From positions 1 through 53,506 of the forward strand of contig NZ_VOSK01000021.1 of NCBI RefSeq assembly GCF_009296175.1: 53,506 nucleotides of DNA, in the 5' to 3' direction. The notes beneath the pieces were generated by a model. The model was given only the letters and a program-made list of their open reading frames with translations, was not told where the DNA came from and ran no database searches. Positions 1-9,314 of this stretch are shown piece after piece (within the stretch, counting starts at the first letter, position 1; each line of letters begins with the position of its first letter). The translations under genes were made by a program, and so were the position numbers. Source of the DNA: Microvirga tunisiensis (GTDB lineage: Bacteria > Pseudomonadota > Alphaproteobacteria > Rhizobiales > Beijerinckiaceae).

Positions 1-157
1 GGCGTCGACGAGCTACATCCAGCGCCGGCTGCAGATCGGCTACAACCGCGCCGCCTCGCTCATGGAGCGCATGGAGCACGAGGGCATCGTCGGACCCGCA
101 AACCACGCCGGGAAACGCGAGATTCTGCTTGAAACTCCGGGGACGGGAGACGATTAA
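1..157 (+). CDS. ftsK: DNA translocase FtsK, C-terminal end (partial)
   Basis: The window opens inside a reading frame (first full codon at base 2) that ends at the TAA at 155-157. The 51 visible residues, including [17 protein letters not shown] and [13 protein letters not shown], match the winged-helix gamma domain of FtsK/SpoIIIE, the part that reads polar KOPS-type motifs and steers the septal DNA pump during chromosome segregation. The motor and membrane domains lie outside the window. The next gene is lolA, the usual order in Rhizobiales, which supports the call. Confidence 0.9.
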   Translation, partial: ASTSYIQRRLQIGYNRAASLMERMEHEGIVGPANHAGKREILLETPGTGDD

Positions 158-254
158 GGCTCCGTCGGAACCTTGGCCACTGCCCTGCGTCATCAGTGAC
201 CGCTGCTTGGCCATCGCACATGGCCCAGGATGGTTCCGAAGGAGATCGAATCGG

Positions 255-1169
255 ATGCGTCCCGTCCCTCTTGCCAGCCTGGTGACGGCGCTCTTCGCGG
301 GTGCCCTGCCGGCCATGGCACAGACGCTTCCGATCGAAATGATCCTGCCCCCCGCCCGGCCGGCTGCGACTCAGGGCTTCAGCCCGTCGCCCCCTCATCT
401 GCCGACAGCCTCCTTCCATCGCGCCACACCCGAGACCCAACCGTCTCGGCCCGTCATCCCCAGACCGGCGAATGCGGAGCAGGTTGTGGCCGTGACCGCG
501 CCCCTGCCGCCGAGCCGCCCCGTGATGGCGGAGACTCACGAAGCACCCGAACCGCAGCCTATCGCCATTGCGCCCAAGCCCATCGTCACCGCCGCCATGG
601 GGCCTGTGGCCCTCCGCCAGCCGCTGCCGAACGACGTCGTGGTGGAGCGCGCCAATGCCTATTTCACGAACCTAAGCACTCTGGTGGCCGATTTCACGCA
701 AGTGGGCGGCGACGGGCGCAGGCAGGGCGGCACCCTCTATCTCCAGCGTCCCGGCAAGGTACGGTTCGAATACGACCCGCCCGCCACCCTCCAGGTGATC
801 GCCGACGGCCGGTCCGTCGCCGTGCGCGACCGCAAGCTCGCCACCCAGGATCTCTATTCGATCTCCCAGACGCCGCTGAAATTCCTCCTGCGCGAGCGGG
901 TCAATCTCGGCCAGGACATCAGGATCACCGGCATCATCAACGATGGCGATTCGGTGCGAATCAACCTGGAAGACTCCTCGACCCTCGGTGGCACGTCCCG
1001 CATCGCGCTCTATTTCGACAGCCAGGTGGAGAGCCTGAACCAATGGCGCATCGTCGACGCCCAGGGCTTCCAGACGGTGGTGGTGCTGGGCAGGATCGAG
1101 CGCGGCCGCCGGATCGACCAGGATCTGTTCAAGATCCAGTACGAAGCCCTCGTGGGCGGGAACAAATAA
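255..1169 (+). CDS. lolA: Outer-membrane lipoprotein carrier protein LolA, long proline-rich form
   Basis: Periplasmic chaperone that carries lipoproteins from the LolCDE complex to the outer membrane. The ATG at 255 is chosen because GAAGGAG lies about ten bases upstream and it begins a clear signal peptide (hydrophobic core, cleavage near AMAQ, residue ~24). Residues ~25-115 are a low-complexity stretch rich in Pro and Ala. The LolA fold begins near residue 118 (ERANAYFTNLSTLVADFTQ) and continues through GTLYLQRPGKVRFEYDPP and LFKIQYE at the end. The 304 residues exceed the roughly 200 of E. coli LolA because of the N-terminal extension. It lies between ftsK and xth and is probably expressed with its neighbours. 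Confidence 0.88.
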   Translation: MRPVPLASLVTALFAGALPAMAQTLPIEMILPPARPAATQGFSPSPPHLPTASFHRATPETQPSRPVIPRPANAEQVVAVTAPLPPSRPVMAETHEAPEPQPIAIAPKPIVTAAMGPVALRQPLPNDVVVERANAYFTNLSTLVADFTQVGGDGRRQGGTLYLQRPGKVRFEYDPPATLQVIADGRSVAVRDRKLATQDLYSISQTPLKFLLRERVNLGQDIRITGIINDGDSVRINLEDSSTLGGTSRIALYFDSQVESLNQWRIVDAQGFQTVVVLGRIERGRRIDQDLFKIQYEALVGGNK

Positions 1170-1247
1170 GCGCCGCGCGCTCCGCCACGCTTCCCTCCGG
1201 CGGAAATCTGTCGTAGCCGGAAGGGATCTTCCGAAGGGCCACACCCC

Positions 1248-2063
1248 GTGCAACTGACCGTCTCGACCTGGAACATCAATTCCGTTCGCCTGCGCATCGA
1301 CCAGGTGGGCCGCTTCCTGAAGGAGCGGCGTCCCGACATCCTGTGCCTGCAGGAAACCAAATGTCCGAACGACAAGCTGCCCCTGAAGGAGCTGCAGGCG
1401 TTCGGTTATCCCTTCGTCGTCCATATGGGCCAGAAGGGCTATAACGGAGTCGCCATCCTGTCGCGCTATCCCTTCACGGAGACCGGCGTGATGGAGATGT
1501 GCGGCCGCCAGGATGCGCGCCACATCACCGTCACCTTGAGCCGGGAAGCCAAGGCGGCGGCAGGCGTCACGATCCATAACTTCTATGTCCCCGCCGGCGG
1601 GGACATCCCCGATCAGGGACTCAACGAGAAATTCAAGCACAAGCTCGACTTCATGGCCGAGATGCGCTCATGGGGCAGCCGCTCGAAGCCCACCTCCGCG
1701 CCGGCCATTCTCGTGGGCGATCTCAACGTGGCGCCGCTCGAGCACGATGTCTGGAGCCACAAGCAGCTTCTCGACGTGGTGAGCCACACCCCGGTCGAAA
1801 CGCAAGCGCTGGAGGAGCTGCGCCAGGAGGCGGAATGGGTCGACGCCATGCGGGCCCTCCGCCCCGAGCCGGAGAAGATCTACTCCTGGTGGAGCTACCG
1901 CTCGCCGGACTGGGCCGCCGCCGACAAGGGCCGCCGGCTCGATCACATCTGGCTGTCGAAGGACATGAAGGACACCCTGCGCTCCATCGACGTCACCCGC
2001 GAGACCCGCGGCTGGGACCGGCCCTCCGACCACGCACCCGTAACGGCGGTGCTGGAGCTGTAA
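1248..2063 (+). CDS. xth: Exodeoxyribonuclease III
   Basis: Base-excision-repair nuclease with AP-endonuclease and 3'-5' exonuclease activity. The 271-residue product has the whole ExoIII/APE1 fold: STWNINSVRLR at the start, LCLQETKCP with the metal-binding Glu, FYVPAGGD, LVGDLNVAP (catalytic Asp/Asn), KGRRLDHIWLS and the terminal SDHAPVTAVLEL with the catalytic Asp-His. The start is a GTG at 1248; its purine-rich upstream stretch (GAAGGG at 1233-1238) is a plausible ribosome site. Length is normal for the family. It follows lolA after about 80 bases. Confidence 0.95.
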   Translation: MQLTVSTWNINSVRLRIDQVGRFLKERRPDILCLQETKCPNDKLPLKELQAFGYPFVVHMGQKGYNGVAILSRYPFTETGVMEMCGRQDARHITVTLSREAKAAAGVTIHNFYVPAGGDIPDQGLNEKFKHKLDFMAEMRSWGSRSKPTSAPAILVGDLNVAPLEHDVWSHKQLLDVVSHTPVETQALEELRQEAEWVDAMRALRPEPEKIYSWWSYRSPDWAAADKGRRLDHIWLSKDMKDTLRSIDVTRETRGWDRPSDHAPVTAVLEL

Positions 2064-2130
2064 GGGCTTCTGCGGAGCGGCATAACCGCCCAGCCGTTTC
2101 GTGGCGGAAAAACTCTGCTATGGTTTTCCC

Positions 2131-3623
2131 ATGACACAAGGGAATGCCGTGGCTCGCGTTGAATCGGGCGCAGAGCAGGACGATAGCGCGGCCGTCGAAG
2201 CGGTCGGCCGTATCGATGCCGTCTCCTCCATCCTCGAACTCGTGCTGGACAGCACCGGCCTCGGATTCGGGGCCGTTGCCCGGGTGACCGACACCTCCTG
2301 GACCGCCTGTGCGGTGCTCGACCGGATCGGCTTCGGCCTTCCCGTCGGCGGAACGCTCGAGGTCGCGACCACCTTCTGCTCGGAGATCCGCGCCTCCAGC
2401 ACGCCCATCGTGATCGATCAGGCCAGCACGGACCAAGTCTATTGTTCCCACCGGACGCCCAAGATGTACGGCTTCGAAAGCTACATCGCGGTTCCGATCA
2501 TCCTGCGCTCAGGCGAAATCTTCGGCACGATCTGCGCGCTCGATCCCAAGCCGGCCAAGCTGTCCGACCCCAAGACCCTGAAGACCCTGCAGCTCTTTGC
2601 CGACCTGATCGGCTCGCAGCTCGAGCTCGACGAGACGCTAGCCGATCTCAGAGCTGAGCGGGAGCACCTGCACACATTGTTCCGGCAGATGCCGAGCATG
2701 ATGAGCGTCGTCCGCGGGCCGGATCACATCCTCGAAATGGCCAACGACGCCTATCGCCGCTTCGTGGGCGAGGAGCGGGCGCTCATCGGGCGTTCCATGC
2801 GGGAGACCCTGCCGGAGCTCGCGAGCCAGGGTTTCTTCGAGCTGCGGGACCAGGTTTACCGGACCGGACGGCCCCATATCGGGCGCGGCCAGCGCGTGCT
2901 GCTGGCGGGCGATGCCGAGGGCACTCTCGAAGAGCATTTCCTCGATTTCATTTATCAGCCGATGAAGGATGCCGAGGGCCGTGTGATCGGAATCTTCAGC
3001 GAGGCCATCAACATCACCGATCACAAGCGGGCGCTCGACCACCAGGGACTGCTGATCAACGAGCTGAACCACCGGGTGAAGAACACTCTGGCGACCGTGC
3101 AGTCCATCGCGTTCCAGTCGCTCAAGAACGCCGAGACTCTGGACCATGCCCAGGAGAGGCTGGAGAGCCGGCTGATGGCGCTCGCGCGCGTCCACGACGT
3201 GCTGACGCGGGAGAGCTGGGACAGCGCCGAGCTGCGCACCATCGTGCACCAGGCGATCTCTCCCTTCGAGAGTGTGGATCTGCAGCGCTTCGTCCTGTCC
3301 GGCCCGGCGATCAAGCTGCCTCCGCGCCAGGTGCTGCCCCTGTCCATGGCGATCCACGAGCTTCTGACGAACGCCCTGAAATACGGGCCCTCTCCGTGCC
3401 GTCCGGCTGGATTTCCATCTCGTGGGACCTCGCCGCAGAGGGCGAGGAGGTGACGCTCCGATGGGACGAGAACGGCGGGCCTCCTGTCCAGCCGCCATCC
3501 GCCCGCGGCTTCAGCACCCGCCTGATCGAGCGTGGCTTGGCTCAGGAACTCGGCGGATCCGTCGTGATCGACTTCGACCCGTCCGGTGTGATTTGTACCA
3601 TCGTGTTTCCGCTCGCGGGCTAG
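2131..3623 (+). pseudogene. GAF-PAS-HWE sensor histidine kinase, interrupted by a one-base frameshift
   Basis: The first part (from ATG 2131) holds a GAF domain (about residues 25-175), a PAS domain (about 180-300) and an HWE dimerisation/phosphoacceptor segment, ELNHRVKNTLATVQ, with the phosphoacceptor at about His314. It reads MAIHELLTNALKYG and then becomes nonsense, with a stop at 3453. The rest of the ATP-binding domain (PSGWISISWDL, LRWDENGGPP, GFSTRLIERGL, stop at 3623) continues in another frame. Adding one G to the GGG at 3385-3387 restores NALKYGALSVPSGWIS and an uninterrupted product of about 497 residues. The loss is therefore one base in a G run, by sequencing error or true mutation. 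HWE kinases usually phosphorylate stand-alone regulators; no partner is adjacent. Confidence 0.85.
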
Positions 3624-3761
3624 CGTATCCGGCCGCCCGCTGAAAGTGAGGGTCACCCTGGAAGCACATTGCGGAAAAGCGGCCCTTCAACCCGGCCTTT
3701 GACGGGTTGTTAACCGGTATTTGCGAAGGCTTCTGCACGACTTTCCCTAAGGTAAACAACC

Positions 3762-5825
3762 GTGCAGTTCCTCGCCCATCGGAAGCTTTCCCACCTCACG
3801 ACGGCCGCCATGGTGGCTTTCGTCGTGATGACCGCCGCCGCTCTCTTCGCAGCCGTCTCGCTTCAGACCCGTTCCGACGTCGAGACCAAAGCGCTGGCTC
3901 AGCTCCAATCCAATGTGCGGACCTTCGTGGGCATCCTGCGCGGCTCGATCGACAATCTTGCGGTGAAGAAGGATGCCGCGGGCGCCGTCACCGGGATCAC
4001 CGTGAACGACGACGCGGTGTTCTACAGCGACGAACTGGCCGATCGGATCGCCGAGGCCACGCAAGCTCCGGCGACCCTGTTCGTGAAGGACAAGACGAGC
4101 GGAAACATGGTTCGCCGCGCCACCAACATGCACAATCCCGACGGCTCCCGCGCCGTCGGCACGGCGATGGACCGCAACGGCGTCATCTTCCCCATCGTGT
4201 CGGCGGGCGGCACCTATGTGGGCAAGGCCACGATTCTCGGCAGCGACTATCTTCTGGTGAACCTGCCCGTCTTCGGCCAGAGCGGACAGGTTCTGGGCGT
4301 CCTCGGCAGCGGCTTTCAGGTCACCGCCCTCCAGGCCTCGGCCAACCGCCTCCTGTGGCAGGTAGGGGTCGTGTCCCTGGCCGCCGTCCTCGTGCTGACC
4401 CTGGCGGCGATCCTGTCGGCCCGGATGCTGTTCCGGCCGATCCCGAAGCTGGCCCAGACCATGAAGAGCCTGGCCCACGGAGAGACCGCGCTGACGGTTC
4501 CTTACCTCGCCTGGAGGAACGAGATCGGCGAGATGGCTCGCGCGGTGGAAATCTTCCGCGAGAACACGGCTGAACGTCAGCGGCTCGCCGTCGAGCAGGC
4601 CAGCGAGAGCGGCGCGAAGATGCAGCGCGCCATGAAGCTCGACGAGCTGACGCGCCAGTTCGAATCCAATGTCTCGGCGCTGACGCAAGGGTTGGCCGCC
4701 GCGGCCTCGGAAATGGAGGCAACCGCCCAGACCATGACGACCACGGCCGATCGGACCAACCGGCAATCCGTCAGCGTGGCGGCGGCAGCCGAGCAGACAT
4801 CGAGCAGCGTGCAGACCGTCGCGGCGGCAACGGAAGAGATGTCGATCTCGATCCGGGAGATCGCCCGCCAGTTCAACCAGTCGTCCCAGATCTCCTTCGA
4901 GGCGGTCGAGAGCGCCAAGCGGACCAACGGCATCGTGCAGGCCCTGTCGAGCAGCGCCGAGCGCATCGGCGACGTGATCACGCTGATCAACAATCTGGCC
5001 GCCCAGACCAACCTCTTGGCGCTCAACGCCACCATCGAGGCGGCGCGCGCCGGCGAGGCCGGCAAGGGCTTCGCCGTGGTGGCCTCCGAGGTCAAGAACC
5101 TGGCGACTCAGACCGCCAAGGCCACCGACGAGATCGGCTCGCAGATCGCCCAGATCCAGGGTGCCACCCACGAAGCCGTCGGTGCCATCCACGGCATCCA
5201 GACGATCATCGATCAGATCTCGACCATCTCGACCGGGATTGCCGCCGCGATGGAGGAACAAGGCGCCACGACGGGCGAGATCTCGCGCAGCGTCCAGGAC
5301 GCCGCCCACGGCACTGGTCAGGTGACGGAGAGCATCGAGAGCGTGAAGCATGGTGCGGGCGAGACCGGCGCGGCGGCAACCCAGGTCCTGAGTGCGGCCC
5401 AGGAGCTTGCCCGCTATGCGGAGAACCTCAGCCGCGAGGTCGACGTCTTCCTGACCGACGTCAGGCCGCGTGAGGGGCAAACCCCTCACGCCTCATCCGG
5501 CGCCTTTGCCGGGATGTCCTCGCCGTCGATGGCGATGAGTTGCTGGCGGACCCGCTCCAGGCCCTCCGTGAGGCGGGTCAGCTCCTCGGCCATGGCCTCC
5601 TGGATCGCCGCGGCGGCGTCCGGGAATTCCTCCAGCACCCGGCGCATGAGGCTCGGCGTCACGCGGATGATGGCCGAGGGCTCGCGGGCGGTCGCGGTCG
5701 CGCGGCGCTCGATGCGGGCGAACAAGGCCGCCTGCCCGATAAGAGAGCCGGGACCGGCCAGGAAGGTTTCGGGCGAACCGTCGTCGCTGGCGTCGAGCGC
5801 GATGGCACCGCGGCTCACCACATAG
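3762..5825 (+). CDS. Methyl-accepting chemotaxis protein; C-terminus probably run-on through a frameshift
   Basis: Membrane chemoreceptor. From the GTG at 3762: TM1 (~residues 13-33), a periplasmic Cache-type sensor (~35-190), TM2 (~195-220), HAMP, and a long coiled-coil signalling domain with the conserved hairpin tip [20 protein letters not shown] and [17 protein letters not shown]. The natural family end (VDVFLTDVR plus a few residues) is reached near 5465, but the frame stays open to 5825, adding about 118 Ser/Arg-rich residues antisense to the next gene. One extra G at 5464-5465 would give DVRAA and the TGA at 5471-5473, a 570-residue protein of normal size. I regard the tail as artefactual or as the product of a real frameshift. 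Confidence 0.85.
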   Translation: MQFLAHRKLSHLTTAAMVAFVVMTAAALFAAVSLQTRSDVETKALAQLQSNVRTFVGILRGSIDNLAVKKDAAGAVTGITVNDDAVFYSDELADRIAEATQAPATLFVKDKTSGNMVRRATNMHNPDGSRAVGTAMDRNGVIFPIVSAGGTYVGKATILGSDYLLVNLPVFGQSGQVLGVLGSGFQVTALQASANRLLWQVGVVSLAAVLVLTLAAILSARMLFRPIPKLAQTMKSLAHGETALTVPYLAWRNEIGEMARAVEIFRENTAERQRLAVEQASESGAKMQRAMKLDELTRQFESNVSALTQGLAAAASEMEATAQTMTTTADRTNRQSVSVAAAAEQTSSSVQTVAAATEEMSISIREIARQFNQSSQISFEAVESAKRTNGIVQALSSSAERIGDVITLINNLAAQTNLLALNATIEAARAGEAGKGFAVVASEVKNLATQTAKATDEIGSQIAQIQGATHEAVGAIHGIQTIIDQISTISTGIAAAMEEQGATTGEISRSVQDAAHGTGQVTESIESVKHGAGETGAAATQVLSAAQELARYAENLSREVDVFLTDVRPREGQTPHASSGAFAGMSSPSMAMSCWRTRSRPSVRRVSSSAMASWIAAAASGNSSSTRRMRLGVTRMMAEGSRAVAVARRSMRANKAACPIREPGPARKVSGEPSSLASSAMAPRLTT
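5469..5490. terminator. Perfect hairpin between convergent genes
   Basis: CGTGAGGGG at 5469-5477 and CCCCTCACG at 5482-5490 form a perfect 9-bp stem with a CAAA loop. It contains both the TGA at 5471-5473 (inferred original chemoreceptor stop) and the stop of the minus-strand gene (5486-5488). There is no long T run on either side, so it may be a bidirectional transcript-end hairpin rather than a classical intrinsic terminator. Confidence 0.6.
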
Positions 5826-5980
5826 CCGCCGTCCGCGCGGTCTCCTTTTCGGAACAGCACGTCGCCTTCGCGGTAGGTCCGGCTCTCCGACGCGAAGGCG
5901 ACGAGGCGCAGGGCATCCCGCTCCAGCAGGTTGAACAGCGGAGCCTGGCTTAAGACCGTGATGTCGTCGTCCAGCGCCAT
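5486..5980 (-). CDS. Cyclic nucleotide-binding domain protein without DNA-binding domain
   Basis: A 164-residue soluble protein made almost wholly of one cNMP-binding (CRP/PKA-regulatory type) beta-barrel: [40 protein letters not shown], and the phosphate-binding-cassette region [23 protein letters not shown], with a short C-terminal helix. No helix-turn-helix follows, so it probably acts by protein contact and not as a Crp-type regulator. It starts 7 bases after the stop of the CenR-like regulator, on the same strand, so the two are surely cotranscribed. A cAMP-binding gene downstream of OtpR/CenR is, as I recall, also the arrangement in Brucella. The degenerate cassette means cAMP binding is not assured. 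Confidence 0.85.
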   Translation of the reverse strand: MALDDDITVLSQAPLFNLLERDALRLVAFASESRTYREGDVLFRKGDRADGGYVVSRGAIALDASDDGSPETFLAGPGSLIGQAALFARIERRATATAREPSAIIRVTPSLMRRVLEEFPDAAAAIQEAMAEELTRLTEGLERVRQQLIAIDGEDIPAKAPDEA

Positions 5981-5987
5981 GACGCTT

Positions 5988-6674
5988 TTACGGAATCAGC
6001 TTGTAGCCACCGGGCTCGGTGACCAGGATGCTGGCATTGGACGGATCAGTCTCGATCTTCTGGCGCAGGCGGTAGATATGCGTCTCGAGAGTGTGCGTGG
6101 TGACGTTGGAATTGTAGCCCCAGACCTCGGTGAGCAGGGTGTCGCGCCCGACCACCGCCTGACCGGCGCGGTAGAGATAGCGCAGGATCGCCGTTTCCTT
6201 CTCCGTCAGCTTGAGCTTGGAGCCCTTGTCGGTGGTGAGAAGCTTCGAACCGGGGCGGAAGATGTACGGCCCGATCTGGAACACCGCATCCTCGCTCGCC
6301 TCGTACTGGCGCAGCTGCGCCCGGATGCGGGCGAGCAGCACGGCGAACTTGAACGGCTTGACCACATAGTCGTTGGCCCCCGCCTCCAGGCCCATCACCG
6401 TATCCGCCTCCGAGCCTTGGGCGGTCAGCATGATGATCGGGCTGCGGAAGCCGTTCTGGCGCATGACTTTCACCGCCTCGCGCCCGTCCATGTCGGGCAG
6501 GCCCACATCCATGATGGCGAGATCGATCCGGTCCCCCTTCACCGCATCGATGGCGCCCGTGGCCGTCTCGGCGGTCGCGACCTGAAACTCGTCATAGAAT
6601 CCGAGCTGTTCGGCTAGGGTGTCGCGCAGGTCCTGATCGTCATCGACGACGAGGAGGCGGCTGGCATTCGACAT
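5988..6674 (-). CDS. cenR: OmpR-family response regulator, CenR/OtpR-like
   Basis: Receiver domain (residues 1-120) with acidic pocket VDDDQD, phosphoacceptor Asp56 (AIMDVGLPDMDG), Thr84 and Lys106 (DYVVKPF), then a winged-helix DNA-binding domain (LTEKETAILRYLYRAG, VWGYNSNVTTHTLETHIYRLR). The ATG at 6674 is preferred over upstream starts because the receiver begins there and a GAAGGG ribosome site precedes it. The WGYN...THTLETHIYRLRQKIE signature is typical of the alphaproteobacterial CenR/OtpR group, which controls cell-envelope genes. No kinase gene is adjacent, as is usual for that group. An L,D-transpeptidase gene diverges from it. Confidence 0.75.
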   Translation of the reverse strand: MSNASRLLVVDDDQDLRDTLAEQLGFYDEFQVATAETATGAIDAVKGDRIDLAIMDVGLPDMDGREAVKVMRQNGFRSPIIMLTAQGSEADTVMGLEAGANDYVVKPFKFAVLLARIRAQLRQYEASEDAVFQIGPYIFRPGSKLLTTDKGSKLKLTEKETAILRYLYRAGQAVVGRDTLLTEVWGYNSNVTTHTLETHIYRLRQKIETDPSNASILVTEPGGYKLIP

Positions 6675-6910
6675 CTCAAACCCTTCAACACGATGGACTG
6701 CACAAGTCGCGTAAGCGGCCTTCGAAAAGCGGACCCCCTGAGCCTCAAGCCGGTTCGTCCGCCCCTTTACCGCCGCGCACGATCCCGGACCGAAAATCGC
6801 CGCCTGGCCTTCAGCCAGCGCGAGCCTTGAGCTTTGGATCATGCTCGACGCATAAGAGTAGTCATTCCCAGCTTGACAACAAGAGGGACCTTCCATCCCT
6901 TCCACTGCCC

Positions 6911-7444
6911 ATGAAACTCTCTCGCGTCAATGTCATCCGCGTCTTTCGCTCCCCGCTTGACCACAAGCGCGGGCGTCTCGAGGCCGGCAATCTCGTCATT
7001 CCCTGCGCCCTTGGACGCTCGGGCACTGCCTACGCCAAGCGCGAGGGCGACGGTGCCTCGCCGGTCGGGCGCTTCGCAATCCTGCAGGCCTTTTACCGCC
7101 CCGACCACATTCCCCGGCCCCGAACCGGCCTTCGCTTAAGGCCGATACGCCCCACCGACGGCTGGTCCGACGACGTGAAGGATCGCCGCTACAACCGCCT
7201 CGTCCCCCTGCCCTGCCCCACCGGCCACGAGAAGATGTGGCGGGACGACCATCTCTACGACGTGGTGCTCGACATCGCCTGGAACCGCCGGCCGATCAGA
7301 CGAGGCCGCGGCAGCGCCATCTTCCTGCATCTCGCCCGCCCGGGCCTCCTGCCCACGGAAGGCTGCGTCGCCGTCGACAAACGCATGATCCGCCGCCTGC
7401 TGGAGCGGATCGGGCCGAACACGCGGATCGAGATCGTGGGCTGA
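6911..7444 (+). CDS. L,D-transpeptidase family (YkuD-like) protein
   Basis: A 177-residue protein from the ATG at 6911. The C-terminal half carries the YkuD-type active-site pattern: a conserved His in AIFLHLARPG and the Ser/Thr-x-Gly-Cys element as PTEGCVAVD, where Cys would be the nucleophile forming 3-3 peptidoglycan crosslinks or attaching proteins to peptidoglycan. The N-terminal half (VIPCALGRSGTAYAKREGDGASPVG) matches the substrate groove region of this family. I see no signal peptide, which is common for the small stand-alone members but leaves the location open. It is divergent from the CenR-like regulator across about 236 bases, a possible regulatory link to the envelope. Confidence 0.82.
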   Translation: MKLSRVNVIRVFRSPLDHKRGRLEAGNLVIPCALGRSGTAYAKREGDGASPVGRFAILQAFYRPDHIPRPRTGLRLRPIRPTDGWSDDVKDRRYNRLVPLPCPTGHEKMWRDDHLYDVVLDIAWNRRPIRRGRGSAIFLHLARPGLLPTEGCVAVDKRMIRRLLERIGPNTRIEIVG

Positions 7445-7464
7445 CCATGGGCCCTCATTACCCC

Positions 7465-7538
7465 TCCCGGCCATCCCGATGAGGAAAAGCTCAGTGCCTC
7501 ACTTCATCGAGATCACTGGCACGAGGCCGGTGATGACG
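7465..7538. repeat. Degenerate dispersed palindromic repeat (CCGGTGATGACG family)
   Basis: Gap between two genes. CCCGGCCATCCCGATGAGG and, further on, GAGATCACTGGCACGAGG then CCGGTGATGACG resemble the better-kept copies at 25519-25600, 27500-27590 and 35566-35654. It follows the stop of the L,D-transpeptidase gene by about 20 bases. Confidence 0.55.
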
Positions 7539-7589
7539 TCTTTCACTCAATTTCACGTCCGGTACTAAATTAAGCGCGGCTCTCACCCC

Positions 7590-9104
7590 TCACCCGACCA
7601 CGCTCTCGTAAAACGTCTCCGGCCCGTCGATCTCCCGCACTCTGCCCTTGTCGATGAGCAGGAAGCGGGTGCCGATGGTTTTGACGAAGCTGCGGTCGTG
7701 GGACACGACGATGCATGTGGCTTCCGCGTCGAGGATTTCGGATTCCAGTTGCTCGCGGCCCGGAATGTCCACGTGGTTGGTGGGCTCGTCCATGAGGTAG
7801 AAGTTCGGTTCGGTCAGGCGCAGAGCGAGCAAACCGAGCCGCGCCTTCTGGCCCGGCGACAACTTTGCGATGGGAAGCCCCTGCCTCTCGATGGAAAAGC
7901 CCGCCTCCGCCAGCACCGCGCGGCTGCGCTGATCGCCGAGGCGAAAGCGCGACAGAATGAAATCGTGCGCGGTGCTTCTCTCGGGCAATTGCTGCATGTC
8001 CTGATCCACATAACCGAGGGCGAGGCTCGGAGTCACGCGGATGCCGGGCAGTCCCTCGGGCCGGTTCATCGCCTCGTGCAGCAGGCGAACGAGTTGCGAC
8101 TTGCCGGCGCCGTTGCGGCCGAGCACCGCGATGCGATCGCCCTGGGCCACGTCGAGCTTCGGAACCGCGAAGAGCTTGCGCCCATCCGGCGTCTGCACGG
8201 TGACGTTCTCCAGCGCCACGAGCACCCGCGCATGGGTGCCGCGATTGGCCAGCCTGATCTCGCCCGGCCGTTCCTTGTGAACAGCGCGCGCATTCTGCTC
8301 CAGAGCATCGGCCCGGCGCTTGATCTGCGCGGATTTTATCTGCGCCGCATCGCTGCCGCTGTTGATGCCGACATTGCGCAGCGCCGAGGCGCTCTGCCGA
8401 AGGCGCTTCACCTCGCGCAGGGTTTTTTCGCGCTGCGTCTGCGCGGCTGCATCGTGCGCATCGAGCAGTTCGCGGGCGCGGCGGTAGGGATGCGCGAAGG
8501 AGATCGATTCCTCCGGTCTCAGGAAAAGGGTTCTTGTCGTGCAGGCATCGAGGAAATCGCGGTCGTGGCTCGCCACCACGATGGGCGCCGTATAGCCCGC
8601 CGCGTTGATCCAGGCCTCCAGCTTGAAGAGCTTTTCGAGATCGAGATGGTTCGTGGGCTCGTCGAGAAGCAGCAGATCGGGCTGTGTGATCCATGCACGG
8701 GCGATCAGCGCCAACCGCTGCCAGCCGCCGCTGAGCGCGCGCATCGGAAGGTTGCGCAGATCGGCGGGCGTCTCGAACTCGTCGAGCACCATGTCGACAC
8801 GCCATTCGTGTCCCTCTCGCTCGTCAGCCGGGAGCGCCCGATGCAGCACGTCATGGAAGGCGAGGTCGAGCAGGTTTGCCGGAACGTCCTGCTCCACGAG
8901 GGCGACGCGCAGGCCGCGCGAACGGACGATGTCTCCCCCGGTTGGCTCGGCCAGGCCCGCAAGGCATTTGAGCAGCGTCGTTTTTCCGGCGCCGTTGGCC
9001 GCGACGAGCCCAAGGCGATCACCCTCGCCGATGACGAGGTTCAGGTTCTGGAACAGGGGGATATGGGCAACGACGCCGACATTGCGAAGGGTCAGGGAAG
9101 CCAT
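7590..9104 (-). CDS. ABC-F family ATP-binding protein
   Basis: Two nucleotide-binding domains in one soluble chain of 504 residues with no membrane segments: Walker A AANGAGKTTLLK and GRNGAGKSQLVR, signatures LSGGWQRLAL and LSPGQKARLGL, and Walker B LLLLDEPTNHLDL and YLMDEPTNHVDI. The domains are joined by the charged helical linker typical of ribosome-binding ABC-F proteins (around residues 215-290). Members act on the ribosomal E site, either as translation factors or, in some cases, as antibiotic-resistance factors; this one cannot be placed further. ATG 9104 is chosen because homology begins there. About 340 bases of leader separate it from the upstream LysR gene. Confidence 0.88.
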   Translation of the reverse strand: MASLTLRNVGVVAHIPLFQNLNLVIGEGDRLGLVAANGAGKTTLLKCLAGLAEPTGGDIVRSRGLRVALVEQDVPANLLDLAFHDVLHRALPADEREGHEWRVDMVLDEFETPADLRNLPMRALSGGWQRLALIARAWITQPDLLLLDEPTNHLDLEKLFKLEAWINAAGYTAPIVVASHDRDFLDACTTRTLFLRPEESISFAHPYRRARELLDAHDAAAQTQREKTLREVKRLRQSASALRNVGINSGSDAAQIKSAQIKRRADALEQNARAVHKERPGEIRLANRGTHARVLVALENVTVQTPDGRKLFAVPKLDVAQGDRIAVLGRNGAGKSQLVRLLHEAMNRPEGLPGIRVTPSLALGYVDQDMQQLPERSTAHDFILSRFRLGDQRSRAVLAEAGFSIERQGLPIAKLSPGQKARLGLLALRLTEPNFYLMDEPTNHVDIPGREQLESEILDAEATCIVVSHDRSFVKTIGTRFLLIDKGRVREIDGPETFYESVVG

Positions 9105-9314
9105 GCGATCAATCTCACTGGTGCAACGCGCTCGGGCAACAGCCATCGAAAGCGCGAGAAGTCTCGAACGTGTCGGACGCGCGGGAGCCTTGCGGAGCCA
9201 CAAGCGCGATAAGCCGTTCAGAGCTGACCAGGATGAGATGAGGACGCGGGGAGCATTTTCAGCGAAAGGGAAGCCGGTTCTGCTTCAAGAAAATGCGGCA
9301 CGGAAAACCCGCCG

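Noticed and set aside
3381..3460. Programmed ribosomal frameshift in the HWE kinase
   Set aside because: No slippery heptamer, pseudoknot or Shine-Dalgarno stimulator; a missing G fits better.
3747..5489. A 580-residue minus-strand frame across the chemoreceptor
   Set aside because: Antisense shadow of the MCP coding region; no domain, Gly/Arg/Asp-rich.
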